From assembly GCA_017483225.1 (NCBI GenBank), contig JAFULF010000035.1:1-63706 (forward strand): DNA of 63,706 bases, read 5' to 3'. The stretch is from Alistipes sp. (GTDB lineage: Bacteria > Bacteroidota > Bacteroidia > Bacteroidales > Rikenellaceae). Positions 25,636 through 33,929 of this stretch are shown here, piece after piece. The first letter of the stretch is position 1. Every line of letters begins with the position of its first letter. Under the pieces are notes generated by a model. It was not told where the DNA came from. It saw nothing but the letters and a program-made list of their open reading frames with translations, and ran no database searches. The translations under genes were made by a program, and so were the position numbers.

Positions 25636-27279
25636 CTACTTATTATCCTTGGCGCCTCGGTTATTATAGAGGAAGCGGCGAATTTTCTTCGACGGAGTCT
25701 TTACAAACTCCTCTTCCTCCTCGACAACCTCGGTGATGCGGGAGTAGCGGTTTACTCGTGCATTGACATACTCCTTAATCTCCGCCATCATCTGGTCACG
25801 GAACTTAACCCATTCATCCTTCTTCTGGTTCCACTCATCGACCATCTCTGCGTAGCGAGCCTCGATAGCCGCCTTGTCGAAGTGTACCAGAGCCACCAAA
25901 TGTCCCTCGTGCTCGGTAACAACCGACTCCGAGATAAAGACGTGCTGGTTGAGAACACTCTCGATATCCTCCGGATAGATATTCTCTCCACTTGGGCCCA
26001 GAATCATATTCTTCAAGCGACCACGTATATAGAGCCATCCGTCCTTGTCAAACGAGGCCAAGTCGCCGGTGCGGAACCAGCCATCCTCGGTAAACACCTC
26101 CTTGGTAGCCTCCTCATTCTTGTAGTAGCCAACCATCTGGCTTGGGCTCTTAACGACCAACTCGCCGATACCCTCCTCATTAGGATTCTCGATACGAGCC
26201 TCGATACCCTGCAACACAGGGCCCGTAGAACCGAGGCGCAACATACCATCCACAGCACCTGCAATAAGCGGAGCCGTCTCGGTCAGGCCGTAGCCGATAT
26301 CGTAGATAAACTTGGCATCCAGCAGGAACTGCTCAACCGTAGAGTCGAGTTTCGCACCACCGATACCGAAGAAGCGCACACGACCTCCGAAGGTCTTGGT
26401 AAGCGTTTTACCTGCCACACGGTGCAACATACGGCGGATGAATCCCACCTTGTAGAGGGTTGCGATAAAGGCGTTGGAGGTAAACTTCTTCAACACGGCA
26501 CCTCGGTAAATCTTCTCGATGATGAGCGGCACCGTAAGCATAATCGTAGGGCGCACCTCCTTCAATGCAGGCAGCAGGGTCGATACGGTAGGGGCCTTGT
26601 CAAGATATACGACGTGGCTACCGTGATAGAACGCCAGCACAAGGCCTATGGTACACTCGTAGGTATGAGCCAGTGGCAACACCGAGAGGAAAATATCGGT
26701 CTCGTGAACGAGGAAGAGCTTGTCAATCATCCACAACTGCGAGCAGAGGTTGTAGTGCGTAAGCATAACGCCCTTTGGCTGCGAGGTTGTTCCCGACGTG
26801 TAGATGATGGCCGCCAAATCCTCCGGCTGCGGAGTGCGGGTTGCACCCTTGCCACCCTTGACATTCTGCGAGATGATGCCGAGGTTCTTGGTACGTACCA
26901 CGAGGTTCAATTTATCGGCCGTGGTCTTCGAGAGTTTCGAGAAGAGTTTATCGGACACAAAGAGAGCCTTCGACTCCGAGTGTTCTACAATACGGTCGAT
27001 ATCCTCCGACGAGAAGTCCGGCATAATAGGCACCACAACATATCCTGCGGAGGTAATTGCGAAGTACGCCACACCCCAGTTAGGTACGCTGCTACTGAGA
27101 ATTGCCACACGGTCACCCGGCTGAACATCTGCATCCATTAGCATCTCCTGAATCTGCTGCACTCTCTCTCCGACCTCCTTATAGGTCACCTCTGCTCCAC
27201 GCCACAACGAGAACGCTACTCGGTCTGAGAATTTTTCAAGACTCTGGTGCAACACCTCTCTTAAAGTGTTAATTTTCAT
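25636..27279 (-). CDS. AMP-dependent acyl-CoA synthetase (long-chain type)
   Basis: A 547-residue member of the acyl/aryl-CoA ligase (ANL) family, which activates a carboxylic acid with ATP and transfers it to CoA or another thiol. Motifs: P-loop IIYTSGTTSQPKGVM, GYGLTETAP, and the hinge region GDLASFDKDGWLYIRGRLKNMIL. The C-terminus is basic (TPSKKIRRFLY) and carries the catalytic Lys candidate. Length and the fatty-acid-ligase look of residues 180-300 suggest a long-chain fatty acid substrate. It stands alone, convergent with the nuclease operon and divergent from queG. Confidence 0.88.
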   Translation of the reverse strand: MKINTLREVLHQSLEKFSDRVAFSLWRGAEVTYKEVGERVQQIQEMLMDADVQPGDRVAILSSSVPNWGVAYFAITSAGYVVVPIMPDFSSEDIDRIVEHSESKALFVSDKLFSKLSKTTADKLNLVVRTKNLGIISQNVKGGKGATRTPQPEDLAAIIYTSGTTSQPKGVMLTHYNLCSQLWMIDKLFLVHETDIFLSVLPLAHTYECTIGLVLAFYHGSHVVYLDKAPTVSTLLPALKEVRPTIMLTVPLIIEKIYRGAVLKKFTSNAFIATLYKVGFIRRMLHRVAGKTLTKTFGGRVRFFGIGGAKLDSTVEQFLLDAKFIYDIGYGLTETAPLIAGAVDGMLRLGSTGPVLQGIEARIENPNEEGIGELVVKSPSQMVGYYKNEEATKEVFTEDGWFRTGDLASFDKDGWLYIRGRLKNMILGPSGENIYPEDIESVLNQHVFISESVVTEHEGHLVALVHFDKAAIEARYAEMVDEWNQKKDEWVKFRDQMMAEIKEYVNARVNRYSRITEVVEEEEEFVKTPSKKIRRFLYNNRGAKDNK

Positions 27280-27388
27280 CTGTTTCTCTAATTTAAGTTA
27301 TACTTGTTTTGTTGGTTTATCGTGTTGTTTTTCGATAAATCGGTAATATACAATTATTTGCAAATATAATGTATTTCCCCATATTTTC

Positions 27389-27396
27389 ACTATTTT
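27389..27396 (+). promoter_or_regulatory. -7 box upstream of queG
   Basis: TATTTTTG fits TAnnTTTG and lies 12-20 bases ahead of the two possible start codons (27408, 27417), so the leader would be very short. Confidence 0.45.
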
Positions 27397-27407
27397 TGGG
27401 ACTAAAT

Positions 27408-28313
27408 ATGGATAAAATGTTGAATAATGGACGTATCAAGCAGTTGGCGAAGGAGGTCGGATTCGACCTCTGTGGCGTTGCACGCTGTCGGCAAATGGGG
27501 CCCGACGGCACATTCCTGCGCAAATGGATTAAGCAGGGATACGCCTCCTCGCTCGACTATATGGGGCGAAATATCGAGAAACGCACGGATGCTGCAAAGC
27601 TTATGGAGGGGGCAAAGAGTGTCATCGTCTGCGCCCTCGCCTACAAGAACGACATCAGCGAGGGGTACCCCGCCGACTGCCGCACCAAGATAGCCTCCTA
27701 CGCCACGATGCGTGACTACCACCTCACCATAAAGCAGATGTTGCGCACGCTGGCCGAGAGGCTCAAAGAGGAGGATCCGGAGTTGAGCGGACGCATCTTC
27801 GTAGATTCAGCACCGCTCTTCGAGAAGCGATACGCCGTCGAAGCGGGGCTGGGGTGGATTGGTCGTCAATCGCTGCTTATAACACCACAATTCGGCTCAT
27901 TTGTCCTGCTCGGGGAGATTCTCCTCTGCGGGGAGTGCGACACCTACGACGCCCCATACTCGGGCGTAGGGTGTGGCGAGTGTCGCCGTTGCGTGGAGGC
28001 GTGCCCGAATGGTGCGATACTCGACTACCACATAGATACCCGCCGCTGCATATCCAGAGCCACCATCGAGCGAGAGTTCGACTTGCAGACGGAGTGTCAC
28101 GGTTGGATATTCGGATGCGACGAGTGCCAGAGCATCTGCCCATACAATCTCCATGCACCAAAGGCCTCCAACCCCCACACCACGCCGCTTTTCGACCCAC
28201 GCATCCTCTCCGTCCAAAAGTGGAAGGAGATGAGCGATGAGGAGTTTGCAGAGCGTTTCGGTGACACCCCTCTGTCACGCACATCACTCGACAGAGTCAA
28301 AAAAATGTTATAA
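27408..28313 (+). CDS. queG: Epoxyqueuosine reductase QueG
   Basis: QueG makes the last step of queuosine synthesis, reducing epoxyqueuosine in tRNA with a cobalamin cofactor and two 4Fe-4S clusters. The C-terminal half shows both clusters' cysteines: CGECRRCVEACPNGAI and CDECQSICPYN. The N-terminal part has the expected GFDLCGVAR and DYMGRNIEKR. I place the start at 27408 (MDKMLNNG) or 27417, after the promoter-like box, rather than at 27369. Length of about 300 residues fits the short form without the HEAT-like tail of the E. coli enzyme. Confidence 0.92.
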   Translation: MDKMLNNGRIKQLAKEVGFDLCGVARCRQMGPDGTFLRKWIKQGYASSLDYMGRNIEKRTDAAKLMEGAKSVIVCALAYKNDISEGYPADCRTKIASYATMRDYHLTIKQMLRTLAERLKEEDPELSGRIFVDSAPLFEKRYAVEAGLGWIGRQSLLITPQFGSFVLLGEILLCGECDTYDAPYSGVGCGECRRCVEACPNGAILDYHIDTRRCISRATIEREFDLQTECHGWIFGCDECQSICPYNLHAPKASNPHTTPLFDPRILSVQKWKEMSDEEFAERFGDTPLSRTSLDRVKKML

Positions 28314-28350
28314 ATAGTCACCAAATGTGCAACTCTATCACATTTTTTAT

Positions 28351-28358
28351 TAAATTTG
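28351..28358 (+). promoter_or_regulatory. -7 box of the lipid/glycan cassette
   Basis: TAAATTTG, 34 bases before the ATG at 28392. It overlaps the earlier in-frame ATG at 28356, which argues for the later start. Confidence 0.6.
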
Positions 28359-28391
28359 TACACTATACTTACAAACAACACACCAAAGAAG

Positions 28392-29123
28392 ATGAACAAA
28401 AGTGCAAATTACAACCTGACAATCATTGTCCCCGTATATAACGAGTCGGAGAATATGCCTCGCTTGGAGGAGGCTTTCTCTGCATATTTGGCAAAGGCCT
28501 CGGTTCCGTGTTGCGTGCTCTTTGTAAACGACGGCTCGACGGACGACGGTCGAGAGAAGATTATGGATATGTGCTCACGTCACGGCGACTTCTTCTACCT
28601 CGACTTCGCCCGCAATGCAGGCCTGAGCGCAGCAATCAAGGCGGGCATAGACTACGCAGAGTCGCCTCTGGTCGGATATATAGATGCCGACCTGCAAACC
28701 TCGCCGGAGGATTTTGAGCTGCTGCTCCCCTACACCAAGGAGTTTGCACTCGTGACGGGCATTCGTGCCAACCGCAAGGATACAAGTTTCAAGCGTTTCC
28801 AGTCAAAGTTTGCCAACGGATTCCGCCGCTCGATGACGCACGACGATGCCACCGACACCGGCTGTCCGCTCAAAATACTGCACACCTCAGCGGCCAAGCG
28901 CATCCCTTTCTTCAAGGGTATGCACCGCTTCCTGCCGGCACTTATCCGTCTGCAAGAGGGGCAGAACTACAAGGAGACCCCCGTGCGTCACTTCCCTCGC
29001 ACGGCAGGTGTATCGAAGTTCAACCTCTGGAATCGTCTTATCGCACCGCTGGTCGATTGCTTTGCATATCGCTGGATGCGTTCACGATACATCAACTACA
29101 CCGTTGCACAAAACAATCTCTAA
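28392..29123 (+). CDS. Glycosyltransferase family 2, dolichol-phosphate-mannose-synthase type
   Basis: A 243-residue soluble GT-A enzyme. It shows IIVPVYNESENMPRLEE, the nucleotide-binding NDGSTDDG and the metal-binding DADLQTSPED. There are no C-terminal membrane helices, unlike ArnC/GtrB. Such enzymes load a sugar from a nucleotide donor onto a polyprenyl phosphate. The next two genes (a LAB_N membrane protein and an ArnT-like transferase) overlap or nearly touch, so the three probably build and use a lipid-linked sugar to decorate lipid A or another periplasmic glycan; the sugar is unknown. Confidence 0.85.
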   Translation: MNKSANYNLTIIVPVYNESENMPRLEEAFSAYLAKASVPCCVLFVNDGSTDDGREKIMDMCSRHGDFFYLDFARNAGLSAAIKAGIDYAESPLVGYIDADLQTSPEDFELLLPYTKEFALVTGIRANRKDTSFKRFQSKFANGFRRSMTHDDATDTGCPLKILHTSAAKRIPFFKGMHRFLPALIRLQEGQNYKETPVRHFPRTAGVSKFNLWNRLIAPLVDCFAYRWMRSRYINYTVAQNNL

Positions 29124-29129
29124 ACAAGG

Positions 29130-29768
29130 ATGTCAAACGAGTGGTGGATATACGTCATTGGATTTACGGCACAAGCCTTCTTCTCGGCCCGAATCCTCAT
29201 TCAGTGGATTCTCTCGGAGCGTGCCAAGAGGGTCGTCTCGCCCGTAACCTACTGGGTATGCAGCATCGCAGGCTCGTGGCTGCTCTTCATCTACGGGTGG
29301 CTGCGTGACGACTTCGCCATAATCCTCGGGCAGTCGGTATCGTACTACATCTATCTTTGGAACCTCCACCTCAAAGGTGCGTGGCGTACCGCCGCAGCAC
29401 GCTACGTGGCCCTGCCCGTGCTGATACTCACGCCGATAGCCGTATTTTGCGCCATAGGCAACAATGCCGCCGAGTTCTTCTCGACCTTCATCAGCAACGA
29501 CGAGGTGCCTCTGTGGCTGCTCATCTTCGGTTCGAGCGGACAGGTAATATTCACCCTGCGCTTCGTCTATCAGTGGTACGTGTCGGTCAAGCTGCACCGC
29601 TCGGTAATGCCGGCGGGCTTCTGGGCGCTCTCGCTACTCGGCTCCGGAATGATTGTCCTCTACGGCATAATACGCCACGACCCCGTGCTTATTCTGGGGC
29701 AATCGGTGGGCTTTGTCGCCTACATACGCAATCTTCTAATAGGTAAGAAAGAGAAACAACAACGATGA
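29130..29768 (+). CDS. Membrane protein with two LAB_N (lipid-A-disaccharide synthase N-terminal) domains
   Basis: A 212-residue integral membrane protein containing two copies of the small LAB_N domain: residues about 5-85 (GFTAQAFFSARILIQWILSE, GWLRDDFAIILGQS) and 125-205 (GSSGQVIFTLRFVYQWYVS, GIIRHDPVLILGQS). Despite the name it has no LpxB catalytic part. LAB_N proteins commonly sit next to GT2 and ArnT-like genes, as here, and may handle a lipid-linked sugar in the membrane. Six bases follow the GT2 gene, and it overlaps the next gene by four bases (ATGA). Confidence 0.85.
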   Translation: MSNEWWIYVIGFTAQAFFSARILIQWILSERAKRVVSPVTYWVCSIAGSWLLFIYGWLRDDFAIILGQSVSYYIYLWNLHLKGAWRTAAARYVALPVLILTPIAVFCAIGNNAAEFFSTFISNDEVPLWLLIFGSSGQVIFTLRFVYQWYVSVKLHRSVMPAGFWALSLLGSGMIVLYGIIRHDPVLILGQSVGFVAYIRNLLIGKKEKQQR

Positions 29769-31336
29769 AACGCAAACTCTCACTCCTTGCAATCGCCATC
29801 TTCGTAGCACTGCTTCCGATAATGGTGTTGCGTGACTATACCCCGTCTAACGAGCTGCGCTATTTGAGCATCGCCGACGAGGCAATCGAGCAGGGCAACA
29901 TCTTCGCCTTCACAAATCAGGGGGCAGCCTATGCCGACAAGCCCCCCGTATATTTCTGGTACGTGATGCTGGGCAAGGTGCTCTTTGGCGAGCATCTGAT
30001 GTGGTTCCTGTCGCTCCTGTCGATAGTTCCGGCGCTTGTGATTCTGTGGGTAATGAGTCGCTGGACCGCACCGTGGCTTGACGAGCGCACACGCATAAGT
30101 GGTGCGCTGATGACTATGTGCAGCGGGCTGTTCCTCGGTCTGGCCGTCGTGCTGCGTATGGATATGCTGATGTGTATGTTCATCACGCTCGCTCTCTACG
30201 CCTTCTGGCAGGAGTATAGCAGCGAGGGCAACTCCTCGAAGCCACTGTGGCTATTCCCGCTATACACCTTCCTCGCCCTCTTCACCAAGGGCCCCGTGGG
30301 GGTGCTTGTGCCGATACTCTCCGCCCTACTCTTCTGCGCAATCAAGAGGCGCTGGCAGACAATGGGCCGCATCTTCGGATGGCGTTTCTGGCTGGTGCTT
30401 CTGTCGGGGTGTGGCGTATGGTTTGGTGCCGTATATATAGATGGCGGAGCCGACTACCTGAACAATCTGCTCTTCCACCAGACCATAGACCGTGCCGTGG
30501 ATGCCTTCCACCACAAGGAGCCGTGGTACTACTACCTTATCTCGGTGTGGTACTCCGTTGCGCCATTCTCGCTGCTGGCTGTGGGCGTTGTGCTCCTGCA
30601 CTGGGCGTGCCGCAAGCCTATGAGCGACATCGAGCAGCTCTTCTCGGTCATCATCGCCTCAACATTCGTGATGCTCTCCGTATTCAGCTCCAAACTGGCC
30701 GTATATCTCGCCCCTACCTTCCCGTTCATCATCTTCCTTGCACTGCTCTTTATGCAGGGCGAGCGGGTCAAGAGGTGGCACCGCATAGCAGTAACCCTTC
30801 CGGCAGCAATCTTTGCCCTTGCACCCGTGGCTGCTCTGGTGGCTCCCCACGTTGCAGAGTTGCCGATACGGCTCTCCGTGACGCTGTGGGCGGCTATCAT
30901 TCTGCTCGGCGCAGGAGGCCTTGGTACCATACTGCTTGTGTGGCGTAGAGAGAGCCTGCACGCAGCAACAGATGCCCTCTCGGCGACGCTCCTTGCGGCG
31001 GCATTTGTCGGGGGTATGGCCCTGCCACAACTCAACCCCGAGATGGGTTACGGAGCACTCTGCCGTGAGGCAATGCGTATGGCCGAGAGCCACGAGGCGG
31101 AGGAGTTCTTCACGTGGAATATACGCCGCCCGGAGAATATGGATGTCTATCTGGGTCGTGATATCGTGCAGGTCAGCACCGCCGAAATCCTATCGGGCCG
31201 CTGCAACGGCTCAGTGGTGATGCTCTCCAAGCGACACCTCGCCTCAGAGACGGAGCTGCGGGAGGCCCTCGATTCACTTCCTGCAACCGACACGGGCGGC
31301 TATCGTACAATATACATCCCGACGACCTCGGAGTAG
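29765..31336 (+). CDS. ArnT-like integral membrane glycosyltransferase (GT-C)
   Basis: A 523-residue multi-pass protein. The first periplasmic loop has the GT-C hallmarks: SNELRYLSIADEAIEQGN with the acidic catalytic-type residue and ADKPPVYFWYV. At least ten hydrophobic segments follow, then a short periplasmic tail. ArnT-family enzymes move a sugar from polyprenyl phosphate to lipid A; here the upstream GT2 would supply the donor. The specific sugar (aminoarabinose, mannose, galactosamine or other) cannot be told. No aminoarabinose synthesis genes are near, so the name arnT itself is not warranted. Confidence 0.85.
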   Translation: MKRKLSLLAIAIFVALLPIMVLRDYTPSNELRYLSIADEAIEQGNIFAFTNQGAAYADKPPVYFWYVMLGKVLFGEHLMWFLSLLSIVPALVILWVMSRWTAPWLDERTRISGALMTMCSGLFLGLAVVLRMDMLMCMFITLALYAFWQEYSSEGNSSKPLWLFPLYTFLALFTKGPVGVLVPILSALLFCAIKRRWQTMGRIFGWRFWLVLLSGCGVWFGAVYIDGGADYLNNLLFHQTIDRAVDAFHHKEPWYYYLISVWYSVAPFSLLAVGVVLLHWACRKPMSDIEQLFSVIIASTFVMLSVFSSKLAVYLAPTFPFIIFLALLFMQGERVKRWHRIAVTLPAAIFALAPVAALVAPHVAELPIRLSVTLWAAIILLGAGGLGTILLVWRRESLHAATDALSATLLAAAFVGGMALPQLNPEMGYGALCREAMRMAESHEAEEFFTWNIRRPENMDVYLGRDIVQVSTAEILSGRCNGSVVMLSKRHLASETELREALDSLPATDTGGYRTIYIPTTSE

Positions 31337-31352
31337 AGGTGTAAATAACAAG

Positions 31353-31449
31353 GAGCTGTCTAACAAGTCTTCAAAAATAAAAATTACCCCCGTCAGATGC
31401 ACTTCTGGCGGGGGTAAAATCGTTAAAATTAGACTTGTCGGACAGCCTC
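31353..31449. repeat. Nested hairpin between convergent genes
   Basis: Outer arms GAGCTGTCTAACAAGTCT (from 31353) and AGACTTGTCGGACAGCCTC (to 31449) pair, with an inner hairpin TTACCCCCGTCAGA / TTCTGGCGGGGGTAA (31384-31417). The outer arms belong to the GAGGCTGTCCG/AACAAGT family seen elsewhere. It probably terminates both convergent transcripts. Confidence 0.7.
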
Positions 31450-31450
31450 T

Positions 31451-32623
31451 TTATCTTGTTGCCTTTACCGAGAATGTCAGAGGCTTCGACGGCCCTACAA
31501 GGAAGTTATCAACGTAGAAATTAACCGAAACCTCCTTGGTCGAGGCATCGAACTTCGGCTGCTTATTATCCACCAGAAGCAACTTCGCCGACACGCTGAT
31601 ACTGCTCATTGGAGGGATGGTAATCACACGTGGATACCAGATGTGCTCCGAGCCGGGTGCCTTGGTCAGCGTTACCGGAATGCTCGACTTGTTCTCCAAC
31701 GTGAACGACACCTGCTTATCCGTGAATTTCAGTCCCTTGACTCTCACGCAAGCCTTGAAGAGCGGCTCCAACTCCCTCTCTCGGCCATAGACCATACCCT
31801 CGGCAAATACCGCCGTGCGCTGATTATCCAGCGCATCACGCACTCCCGACAGCGACTTCTCGGTAGCGAATACGAGCGTCACAGGGCGGTGTGCTCCGTG
31901 CAGGTAATCGACCTCATACATAAACATATGGTGAACATCCGAGTTGCCGAACATCGTGATATTGCGCTCCAAAGCCCACTGGTGAGCCTCTGGCGAGTAG
32001 CCCGTATATTTATTGTAAATCTCGATGCCGTTCATATAGCCCGCCTTGTATAGCTTCTCGTGCTCCTTCCACCACTTCGTCTTGTTTGGAGCCTGCTTCT
32101 CCCAATTCGGGTGGTTCCACATCGTGAAGGCACCCTGCTCGTGAGCCTTGGCAAGGCCACCCTTCATAGCAAGGAAGTGGTCGTGGTCGTTAGCCTCGGC
32201 AGCGGCGGTAATATCGTCGTTATCCTTCACAAAGAGGCAGTTCCAATGTCCCGGAGGCATACCTCGTGAAATCTCTCCACCGTGGATGACCAGCAGCTTC
32301 TTGCCGGCCGCCTTCTTGGCTACACGGTACGACTCGTCACGGTCACACTTGGAGGTAAAGTAGCCCTCCTTGACCATCTTCTGATGGCGTGTATCGACGT
32401 GGTCGGTGATGGCGATAACGTCGAGACCCTCCCAAACAGCCTCATCAACACGGGTTGCAGGCCACACCGTACCATCCGAGAAGACGGTATGGATATGGAA
32501 GTCGCCCTTCAAGGTCTTGTAGCCCTCGATATGCGGTATCACAATCTTGTTCGGTGTGACGGCGGAGGCTCCCAACACTGCGGAGAGAGCCAGCGCAAAT
32601 AGTAATATCTTCTTCATAATCAT
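31451..32623 (-). CDS. Secreted PHP-domain phosphoesterase (paralogue 2)
   Basis: A 390-residue protein with a signal peptide (MIMKKILLFALALSAVLGASA; Met3 is an alternative start). PHP motifs: DFHIHTVFSD, TDHVDTRHQK, GGEISRG, MWNHPNW and GNSDVHH. The last 90 residues form a strand-rich C-terminal domain like that of the gene at 24229. It is about 21 bases downstream of a close paralogue, and the pair looks like a recent tandem duplication. Expected to hydrolyse phosphoesters outside the cytoplasm; the substrate is unknown. Confidence 0.82.
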   Translation of the reverse strand: MIMKKILLFALALSAVLGASAVTPNKIVIPHIEGYKTLKGDFHIHTVFSDGTVWPATRVDEAVWEGLDVIAITDHVDTRHQKMVKEGYFTSKCDRDESYRVAKKAAGKKLLVIHGGEISRGMPPGHWNCLFVKDNDDITAAAEANDHDHFLAMKGGLAKAHEQGAFTMWNHPNWEKQAPNKTKWWKEHEKLYKAGYMNGIEIYNKYTGYSPEAHQWALERNITMFGNSDVHHMFMYEVDYLHGAHRPVTLVFATEKSLSGVRDALDNQRTAVFAEGMVYGRERELEPLFKACVRVKGLKFTDKQVSFTLENKSSIPVTLTKAPGSEHIWYPRVITIPPMSSISVSAKLLLVDNKQPKFDASTKEVSVNFYVDNFLVGPSKPLTFSVKATR

Positions 32624-32644
32624 TTCGTGTTTAGTTGTTTATGA

Positions 32645-33829
32645 CTACCACTCGCACGGAACACTAACCGAGAACGAGAGAGGCTTGTTTGGCCCTACGA
32701 GGAAGTTATCCACGTTGAAATTGATAACAACCTCCTGCATCGAAGCGTCGAACTTCGGCTGCTTGTTATCCACCAGAAGCGGACGAGCCTTCACAGACTG
32801 CGTGCTGAACGGCGGGATGACAATATAGCGAGGGAACCAAAGACCCTCCGAGCCGGGAGCCTTGGTCAGCACAATCGGAATGCTCGACTTATTCTCCAAC
32901 GTGAAGGTTACGCCGGTCTTGGTAAACTTCCTGCTCTTAACCTTCACGCAGGCCTTAAAGAGCGGAGCCAGCTCCTGCTCACGGCCATAGACCATATCCT
33001 CGGCAAGTACCGCCGTGCGGCGAGCATCCAACGCCTCACGAACACTTTCGAGCGTCTTCTCCGTGGCGAAGACCAGAGTCACAGGGCGGTGGTCACCACC
33101 CAGATAATCTATCTCCGTAAAGAACGGGGCGTGGCAGTCCGAGTTGCCGAGCACGGCCAGATTGTTATCCAGAGCCCACTTGTGCGACTCCGGAGAGTAA
33201 CCGCAGGCCATATTATAAATCTCGATGGCATCCATATAGCCCTCTTTGAGAATCTTCTCGTGAGCGGGCCACATAATGGTCTCATTTGGTGCCTGCTTAT
33301 GCCAATTCGGGTGGTTCCACATCAGGAATGCCCCCTGCTTGCGAGCCTCACGCAGACCGCCCTCCATAGCCAGAACGTGGTCGTGGTCATTCTCCTCGGC
33401 GGCAGCGCATATATCGTCGTTATCCTTCACAAAGAGGCAGTTGAAGTGTCCCGGAGGCATACCTCTGGTAATCTCTCCGCCGTGTATCACGAGGAGCTTC
33501 TTGCCGGCATACTTCGCCGCCACACGGTACGACTCGTCACGGTCGCACTTGGAGGTGAAGTAACCCGTATTTACCATCTTCTGGTGGCGGGTGTCGATGT
33601 GGTCGGTGATGGCGATAACGTCGAGCCCCTCCCAGATAGCCTCTTGCACACGTGTCACAGGCCATACCTTGGCATCCGAGAAGACGGTATGGACGTGAAA
33701 GTCGCCCTTCAAGGTCTTGTAACCCTCGATGTTAGGCACGACAATCTTGTTCGGCGTAACTGCCGATATTGCAGCCGACGAGAGCATACTCACGGACAAG
33801 GCTGCAATAAGTAGAAATAGCCTTTTCAT
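32645..33829 (-). CDS. Secreted PHP-domain phosphoesterase (paralogue 3)
   Basis: A 394-residue protein, highly similar to its downstream neighbour throughout: signal peptide (MKRLFLLIAALSVSMLSSAA), DFHVHTVFSD, TDHIDTRHQK, GGEITRG, MWNHPNW and GNSDCHA. In the last metal motif the neighbour has DVHH and this copy DCHA, so the two may differ in activity. Both keep the metal-binding Asp and His. First gene of a two-gene operon; upstream is plsX on the same strand with a 100-base gap. Confidence 0.82.
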   Translation of the reverse strand: MKRLFLLIAALSVSMLSSAAISAVTPNKIVVPNIEGYKTLKGDFHVHTVFSDAKVWPVTRVQEAIWEGLDVIAITDHIDTRHQKMVNTGYFTSKCDRDESYRVAAKYAGKKLLVIHGGEITRGMPPGHFNCLFVKDNDDICAAAEENDHDHVLAMEGGLREARKQGAFLMWNHPNWHKQAPNETIMWPAHEKILKEGYMDAIEIYNMACGYSPESHKWALDNNLAVLGNSDCHAPFFTEIDYLGGDHRPVTLVFATEKTLESVREALDARRTAVLAEDMVYGREQELAPLFKACVKVKSRKFTKTGVTFTLENKSSIPIVLTKAPGSEGLWFPRYIVIPPFSTQSVKARPLLVDNKQPKFDASMQEVVINFNVDNFLVGPNKPLSFSVSVPCEW

Positions 33830-33929
33830 TTTGTAGAGTTTTTAGTTATGCTTATGCAAAGGTAGAAAAAAAACGATAACCCCGCAACGGATTATCGTCA
33901 AATACCCAAAAATAAGTAATGGTCAGGAG

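Noticed and set aside
25882-27141. A 419-codon frame antisense to the acyl-CoA ligase
   Set aside because: The opposite strand encodes a protein with clear family motifs over the whole length; the antisense product is His/Arg-rich and unlike any known protein.
28392-31336. An arn-type aminoarabinose pathway
   Set aside because: Only the transfer steps are present. No arnA, arnB or arnD-like gene is in the window, so the sugar cannot be named.
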